Assembly: GCA_028565635.1 (NCBI GenBank)
Contig: JAOXYB010040872.1
Span: forward strand, 1 to 13,039
Direction of reading: 5' to 3'
DNA: 13,039 nucleotides
Origin: Phoronis ovalis
Taxonomy: Eukaryota > Phoronida > Phoronidae
The notes under the pieces are model-generated. The model saw nothing but the letters and a program-made list of their open reading frames with translations. It was not told the DNA's origin and did no database searches. This document shows positions 9,201 through 13,039 of the stretch, piece after piece; the stretch's first letter is position 1; every line of letters starts with the position of its first letter. Both the position numbers and the translations under genes were made by a program.

Positions 9201-12103
9201 TTATATTGTAGTTTTGTCATTTTTATAATAACTTAGCATTCCTACCTTTTTGCATGATGCCATCCACCAGGCCAGTTAATAGCTACTTGACAATGGTCAT
9301 TGTTTACACATTCAGCTGCTTTTATACTGGCACCTGCTACATAAGCTGCATAATCAAATATGCCCTCATCCACTGGACAGTCATAACCTTCAAGTACACA
9401 CAGAGTTTTTGATGTCATCACTGCATGCTCAGTGATGGTGACCCGAGTGCTGAGAAAATATAAGCTTACCACATATTTGCATGAAAAATACAGAGTATCT
9501 GCGAAGGGAAAAACAAAATGGTTCATCAAAAAATTCCTAGGCTTATAACATACACACAAAATACACAAAAGTAAGATTAACATAATAGAAAAGAAGGATA
9601 AGTATGATAATTAATAAGTAGAGTTTACCAAGACCATACTGTTCGGCATCATCATCATATTTTTCTGGGTCATCACTGACACTGATTTTTTTCAGTGTCT
9701 CAATGTAGTCTACAGAATGAAATACAGATATTTCTTGTATTGTAGCAGGATGTGGTGTCACAGTGCTAAAAATAAAGGTTAAGTTGTCAACAATGAGAAG
9801 AATATTACAACGCTGTAGATTGTCATGCAATAAACACTTTAGTCGTTGATAGTGTTTTCCCAAAATTGTACATTCAATTCTCTTTAGCCAAGTGTAACAT
9901 AATACTCTAATATAATTTATTCTAAAACTGGACTGATCTTATTTTGAGAAATAGCCAGCTTTTGTTCTTATCACAAGACCTTCATCAGTCATTTCTGAAA
10001 TGGTGGTAAGAGGTTAGCTGATCAATATATGTTATTTATTGTTCAGGCAAACAATATCCAGTTTCAGACTAAGTACGGTATACATGTATATGTTGGATTA
10101 ATATTTCAGTGAATCAAGATATCATTCTAATGCATTCTTGTATGAAAAACATTTGTTTCAGTAAATTTGCATTTTTTATAACTATTCAACCTTTTACAGC
10201 AATAACAATTAAAATTGTAAACAGTAGTTGTAGAAAAAATTAACACAAGTTCACTTTTCTTCCAGTCAGAAAGCAACACATTCAAGAATAACAGCTTTAC
10301 ACTATGAGGCTATTCAATTCATAATGGGATATGTTCAATCTAGCACTGTATGAAGTGGTTTCCGAGTCTAGTGATTGCTCCATCAAAATCTTTTAATACT
10401 AACATGTAACACGATGTTATTTGTGCAAGAAACAAAATGTAGCTTTACTTAAAAATAGAACAAAACATCGGTGCAACATACCTCATACTTTCTAACAATC
10501 TGTATGCTTCAATTAAGGCATGTGTCATTTCACCCTATTGGAAAATAAACAAACGAATTGATGCATGTGTTAATTGTTATTAAAATTAAGCAACCAGTAT
10601 CTGCGAAGTTAGTAGGATTGATCATCAGTGCGGACATAGGCTTGTTTAGTCAGGATTTCAACTTGTAATCAAGTTCCTTTGTACTTTTTAATTCTTACTT
10701 TATTTTATATACCATATACTATGTTTTAACTATTATACCTGCCTAATTTAAATTAATTCCAAGATCTATGCACTTCACTAGTCTCATTTTTATTATTGAA
10801 CTACTAATACTTATTTCCAAGCCTCTGCAATATTCTCACGTAACAGCTTTCAAAATAACAAAAACTCACCCGCATTTTCACTTTTCCGTAAGTGTCACAG
10901 CATTTGATGTAGTCTGGACTGTATATATAGCACACTTTTGGTACAGCAGAAGACATTTTAGGATTGTTAACTGTGTTTTCAAGTAGTTGGAGGCACATCT
11001 AAAACATACAGTATCTTATCACATCTGTTAAAACATGGAGGGACTGTAGTATATTTTTATTTGTTTACGTGATTCCTTTCCCAAAATACTTGTTTTGAGT
11101 CAGCAAATGTTTCATTAGTTTCAGTGTTTTTAAATAAAAATTAGATGTTTATCATTATCTATAGCACTTGGAACCATATCAAAATAGATAAAAACATTTA
11201 TAAATAAATCAATTAAAGACACCTCTCCTTACATTACAAACAACTTACACTTTTGTCTTGATCTTTGTCATCTGCATGTGTAGATGCAATGTTGCTACAA
11301 GAACCTGTACCATCTTGACGAGATACAACTGGTGGAGCTTTCTCTGCAGATGCCATGTTATCAGCTAAATCTTGATGAGACACAACTGATGGTGTTTTTT
11401 CTGTAGGTGCCATGTTGCTAAAAGAAACTGAATCTTCTTGACAAGATATCACATTGTCACCACAATCTTTGTCACCTTGACAAGACACTGTCAATACTGA
11501 GCTCTTTAAAGAATCAAGATCATTGAACCAATTCTCCATTTCTTTTAATGTCCCTAATGCACTGTTAACCTTAGGAATATCAACGTGTATGTATTGTTTC
11601 ACGTTCAGTTCCTCTGTCTGTTTCTCGGAAATATTAACATTCCATTCTGTCAAAGGCTCTGATGCAAACATGTGTTGATGGGTACAGTTTTCATTATTGT
11701 AGTATGCAGTTTCTCTGGACAAACTAGCATCGAGTCTAGGTTTTTTACTGCACAGGACTTCATCTTCATCATCTGCTTGACAAATAACATTTTTTCCATT
11801 ATCATCAAATGTTAAGGCATTTTTATATTTACATTTATCTGATATAGATATGACTCCTGTAGTATGACAATTTTGTACACTTCTTTCACACACCTCTTTA
11901 AGCAACTCAACAACTTTAGCATTATCGTGTAGATTATTTTTGGTTTCCGCTAGTGGACTAGTTTCTACATCGCATGTGTCAGTTTTGTTCTTTTCTTGAC
12001 TCTTGGTATTATGTCCTTCAGACAACAGATCAACTAAGAAAGTGCCATTATCAGGTTTTTTCTCGTTCTTTAGTTCCTCAGATAAAACATATGCCTTGCT
12101 CAT
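6263..12103 (-). CDS. HDAC8: Histone deacetylase 8 (class I), 12 coding exons, predicted 673 aa including an N-terminal extension
   Basis: Zinc-dependent lysine deacetylase whose known targets include SMC3 of cohesin. Coding exons on the minus strand: 12103-11249, 10998-10870, 10534-10482, 9765-9629, 9387-9246, 8923-8811, 8599-8522, 8217-8109, 7645-7473, 7172-7078, 6672-6567 and 6294-6263. All have GT/AG introns with matching phases, 2022 bases in total. From the internal Met at 10956 the protein is 374 residues, against 377 in human HDAC8. In that numbering: zinc ligands D172, H174 and D261; catalytic H136/H137 in GWHHAK; transition-state Tyr300 in GGGGYN; D95 at the active-site rim; and M268 (GDPM), the HDAC8 hallmark where other class I enzymes have Leu. 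The redox cysteines known in human (102/153) are present as C96/C147. The position of the human PKA site Ser39 is Glu31. The family lacks the long C-terminal tail of HDAC1-3, and so does this protein. The core is certain. The extension depends on splicing 11249 to 10998. Confidence 0.95.
6567..6672 (-). CDS. HDAC8: HDAC8 coding exon 11
   Basis: Acceptor TATTATTGTAG, donor A|GTGAGT, 106 bases, phase 0 in and 1 out. It encodes [20 protein letters not shown], then IQQIL, matching the human YGPDYVLEITPS...RIQQIL segment. Reading through the donor would replace the conserved end with 68 unrelated residues. Confidence 0.92.
7078..7172 (-). CDS. HDAC8: HDAC8 coding exon 10, catalytic tyrosine
   Basis: Acceptor TATTAACAG, donor AAG|GTGAAC, 95 bases. 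It encodes [20 protein letters not shown], with the transition-state Tyr (human Y306) next to the glycine-rich loop split across the preceding intron. Confidence 0.93.
7473..7645 (-). CDS. HDAC8: HDAC8 coding exon 9, third zinc ligand
   Basis: Acceptor TTTGTTTAAG, donor G|GTATAG, 173 bases. It encodes [20 protein letters not shown] and continues to VLLGG. The Asp of GAD is the zinc ligand (human D267), and GDPM is diagnostic of HDAC8 within class I. Confidence 0.95.
8109..8217 (-). CDS. HDAC8: HDAC8 coding exon 8
   Basis: Acceptor CACTTCTTTTCAG, donor AA|GTAGGT, 109 bases, phase 2 at both ends. It encodes [20 protein letters not shown], then [14 protein letters not shown], matching human [25 protein letters not shown]. 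Confidence 0.94.
8522..8599 (-). CDS. HDAC8: HDAC8 coding exon 7
   Basis: Acceptor TATATCTTCCAG, donor CCCAG|GTAGGT, 78 bases. It encodes [20 protein letters not shown], then PGFFP. The PGFFPG loop lines the substrate channel (human F208). Confidence 0.94.
8811..8923 (-). CDS. HDAC8: HDAC8 coding exon 6, first two zinc ligands
   Basis: Acceptor TTTGTTACAG, donor GACG|GTAGGA, 113 bases. It encodes [20 protein letters not shown] and [10 protein letters not shown]. The second Asp and first His of DIDLHH bind zinc (human D178/H180). GFCYFND holds the redox cysteine and the channel phenylalanine. Confidence 0.95.
9246..9387 (-). CDS. HDAC8: HDAC8 coding exon 5, catalytic histidine pair
   Basis: Acceptor GTACTTGAAG, donor AAAAG|GTAGGA, 142 bases. 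It encodes [20 protein letters not shown], then [11 protein letters not shown] with the general-base histidine pair (human H142/H143). The acceptor has a weak pyrimidine tract but is fixed by homology. Confidence 0.94.
9629..9765 (-). CDS. HDAC8: HDAC8 coding exon 4
   Basis: Acceptor CTTTATTTTTAG, donor CTTG|GTAAAC, 137 bases. It encodes [20 protein letters not shown] and DDDAEQYGL. It is two residues longer than human in the acidic loop before YGLG. Confidence 0.93.
9766..10481 (-). other. HDAC8: HDAC8 intron (716 bases), nothing else seen
   Basis: It runs from GTATGT at the 5' end to TTTTTAG at the 3' end and is AT-rich. No open frame, RNA gene or clear mobile element was recognised in it. 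A CTGATGA box was checked as a ribozyme core and rejected. Confidence 0.7.
10482..10534 (-). CDS. HDAC8: HDAC8 coding exon 3
   Basis: Only 53 bases: acceptor TTTTCCAATAG, donor ATGAG|GTATGT. It encodes [17 protein letters not shown], aligned without gaps to human ASMVHSLIEAYALHKQM. The human regulatory Ser39 position is Glu here. The exon is too short to be found by an ORF scan and was located by homology. Confidence 0.92.
10870..10998 (-). CDS. HDAC8: HDAC8 coding exon 2, start of the conserved catalytic domain
   Basis: Acceptor TGTATGTTTTAG immediately before ATGTGCCTCC, donor CGG|GTGAGT, 129 bases. It encodes [22 protein letters not shown] and [13 protein letters not shown], the last matching human VYIYSPEYVSMCD. 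Two in-frame Met codons (10998 and 10956) could start a conventional-length HDAC8. The second gives 374 residues. Confidence 0.9.
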
Positions 12104-12162
12104 GGTTTCAATTAAATACTTCAACACTCATTACAACTCCCTCTTAAATGCATTGTAGTATT
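11249..12162 (-). CDS. HDAC8: Large exon: 59-base 5' leader plus 285-codon open frame, N-terminal extension of HDAC8
   Basis: The acceptor TTTCCTTTCAG (exon from 12162) and the canonical donor AGT|GTAAGT (exon end 11249) bound an exon of 914 bases, against at most 173 for the other exons. The likely start is the ATG at 12103 (ACC before ATG). An upstream GTG at 12127 is not a credible eukaryotic start. The donor is phase 0 and HDAC8 exon 2 begins in phase 0, so the two join in frame. The protein part is polar and low in hydrophobics, with an acidic run DDEDE then SKKPRLD (residues 119-125), a possible nuclear localisation signal, and degenerate repeats near the end. I recognise no domain. It could instead be a separate or alternative reading unit on the same transcript. 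The long open frame argues for real coding sequence. Confidence 0.72.
11314..11490 (-). repeat. Degenerate coding repeats (S-x-Q-D motif, four copies)
   Basis: On the plus strand, CTTGACGAGA, CTTGATGAGA, CTTGACAAGA and CTTGACAAGA recur at 11314, 11371, 11437 and 11476, spaced 57, 66 and 39 bases apart. On the protein they read SRQD, SHQD, SCQED and SCQGD. The two best units are [16 protein letters not shown] and [17 protein letters not shown] third, partial copy (SNIAST) follows. This indicates local expansion inside the HDAC8 extension. Confidence 0.65.
12108..12153 (-). promoter_or_regulatory. Two overlapping upstream ORFs before the long-form start
   Basis: In the leader of the large exon, ATG at 12153 opens an 11-codon frame ending TGA at 12121, and ATG at 12131 opens an 8-codon frame ending TGA at 12108. 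The second ends four bases before the main ATG at 12103. Such uORFs usually lower translation of the main frame or allow reinitiation. They matter only if this leader is transcribed as inferred. Confidence 0.5.
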
Positions 12163-12416
12163 CTGAAAGGAAAATAATAACAGGATTCTGTTAAAATTAA
12201 GAGGTATCAGTTTATCAGAGCTACCAACTCTTTCTATTTCTATTCAAATTCTTGGCACAGTCCTAGACATCTAGCTAAGGTGCAGTGCATTATTGGTTAC
12301 GGTGGTTAGGCTATTCCTAATCAATCTAAAATGGTGATGTGCCGCGGCAAATAAAAACAGTGAGGTCTACTATAGGGACCAACCCTCAGTCTTCTCTAGG
12401 ATGGAGAGAATTGGCT

Positions 12417-12434
12417 CACACACGCACACACACA
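12417..12434 (+). repeat. Interrupted (CA)n microsatellite
   Basis: CACACACGCACACACACA, about nine CA units with one CG interruption. It is a short simple repeat with no sign of function. Confidence 0.8.
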
Positions 12435-12528
12435 TAATTTGAGCAGGAAGGCGTTGTTAGGACGCGGACACGGTGCAATACTTTTGTTTTGGACAGTTTT
12501 GTAGACTGTAGAGTGTAGTCGTGTATAT

Positions 12529-12544
12529 ATACTATATATAGTAT
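12529..12544. repeat. 16-base perfect palindrome ATACTATATATAGTAT
   Basis: Perfect self-complementarity in TA-rich sequence next to another TATATA run (12523-12530). TATA-like boxes are present by composition, but no start site or coding exon is placed to use them. Confidence 0.4.
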
Positions 12545-12904
12545 CTCTAAAAAAAGAAACTAAGTTACACCATCAAAATCGATTATTACTGTTATTATGC
12601 ATAATGTACCTGGAAACCAAATAAACGTTTCTGTCACAAAGATCCCATAAACCGGCATAAAGCTATCGCAGTAATAGTTATATTATACGGCAGCAAAGTT
12701 TCCGTACAGTTATACTTTGTATCTCCCGCCATTTTTATGACAACGGGGTTACTTTTATGTCTGATTATGGAAGAAATTAAGTGAAATACTTGTATATATT
12801 AAAACAAATGATGAAAACTTAATAGAAAGGTTCTTTTGTTTTTGTTGTCCTTAATGAGTATTATTTTCAAATATTAAAATTTTATAATTTTTCGTCTTAC
12901 TCAC

Positions 12905-12985
12905 CGCGCATGTGCAATCAGGTGAGCAAAAGCTGACGCGAGGGGGCGAGTGTGTAGTCTTGCCATGTGGCTTTCGCGCTTAATT
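12905..12985 (-). promoter_or_regulatory. Candidate CpG-rich promoter / 5' non-coding exon of HDAC8
   Basis: This patch is clearly richer in CpG than its surroundings (GACGCGAGGGGGCGAG, TTTCGCGC). GCGCATGTGC (12906-12915) differs by one base from the NRF1 core GCGCATGCGC. On the minus strand, GCGCG|GTGAGTAAG at 12905/12904 is a strong donor that could feed the acceptor at 12163. An upstream ATG (12965) opens a 21-codon frame to this donor, but after that splice it would stop within six codons, so it is not the HDAC8 N-terminus. Start site and exon 5' end are inferred. Confidence 0.45.
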
Positions 12986-13014
12986 TTTGTTTGACTCAGC
13001 ATTTTCTTTTTTAG
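12922..13014 (+). other. Candidate intron of a divergent plus-strand gene leaving the window
   Basis: ATCAG|GTGAGC at 12921/12922 is a near-ideal donor. TTGACTCAG (branch-point-like, 12991-12999) and TTTTCTTTTTTAG (acceptor at 13013-13014) follow at the right spacing, giving a 93-base intron. The exon after it (from 13015) hits a TAA quickly in at least one frame, so it may be 5' UTR. It overlaps the inferred HDAC8 promoter on the other strand. Confidence 0.35.
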
Positions 13015-13039
13015 AGGAATACGTTTTAAAGAATTTATC

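Larger units (their letters stand above)
12163..12904 (-). other. Probable first intron of HDAC8 (742 bases) with simple repeats
   Basis: It runs from GTGAGTAAG at 12904 to the acceptor at 12163. It holds an interrupted CA tract, a 16-base AT palindrome and no gene. If transcription starts elsewhere in this interval, part of it would be promoter instead. Confidence 0.45.

Noticed and set aside
9960-9992. CTGATGA box on the minus strand (9988-9982), considered as a hammerhead ribozyme core
   Set aside because: The required GAAA box and closing stems are absent. Only a weak three-pair stem can be drawn.
12340-12480. Possible mobile-element fragment around the CA repeat and GAGGTCTACTATAGGGACC
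   Set aside because: No terminal repeats, target duplication or coding remnant seen. A repeat-library search would be needed to support it.
1-13039. CRISPR arrays, tRNA or rRNA genes, operon-like or prokaryotic defence systems
   Set aside because: No regularly spaced direct repeats, no tRNA box A/box B pair noticed, and the whole window has spliced eukaryotic gene structure.

Overview
The window is animal nuclear DNA. It is AT-rich, every gene but one is broken by short introns (about 70 to 750 bases) with GT/AG ends, and the gene families are metazoan: an ankyrin-repeat/SOCS-box protein and a class I histone deacetylase of the HDAC8 type. An invertebrate is the best guess, because introns are compact and the ankyrin/SOCS protein fits no vertebrate ASB I can name. 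I cannot name the phylum. There is no sign of prokaryotic, viral or organellar sequence.

Layout, left to right. (1) Positions 9-1406, plus strand: the last four exons of a gene I do not recognise, encoding a basic stretch followed by a very acidic, serine-rich C-terminus, with a poly(A) signal near 1584. (2) Positions 1590-3139: tail-to-tail intergenic or 3' UTR sequence. (3) Positions 3281-4537, minus strand: a complete 418-residue ankyrin-repeat SOCS-box protein in one coding exon. Its 5' UTR is probably spliced from a short exon near 5318-5370, which has CRE-like and YY1-like sites. (4) Positions 6263-10998, minus strand: eleven exons that join without a frame break into a complete HDAC8, 374 residues from its conserved-length start, with all zinc and catalytic residues. 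(5) Positions 11249-12162, minus strand: a large exon with a 285-codon open frame whose donor is in phase with HDAC8 exon 1. The simplest transcript therefore encodes a 673-residue HDAC8 with about 300 extra N-terminal residues. (6) Positions about 12900-13000: a CpG-rich patch with a strong splice donor on each strand, probably a divergent promoter for HDAC8 and for a plus-strand gene running off the right edge.

Working together: HDAC8 is a nuclear/cytoplasmic lysine deacetylase, and the SOCS-box protein should be the substrate receptor of a Cullin-5/Elongin BC ubiquitin ligase. Nothing in the sequence links them functionally beyond adjacency. The most interesting feature is the predicted N-terminal extension on HDAC8, an enzyme normally notable for being little more than a catalytic domain. 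All exon joins were worked out by eye from reading frame, splice consensus and family similarity, and no transcript data were available.
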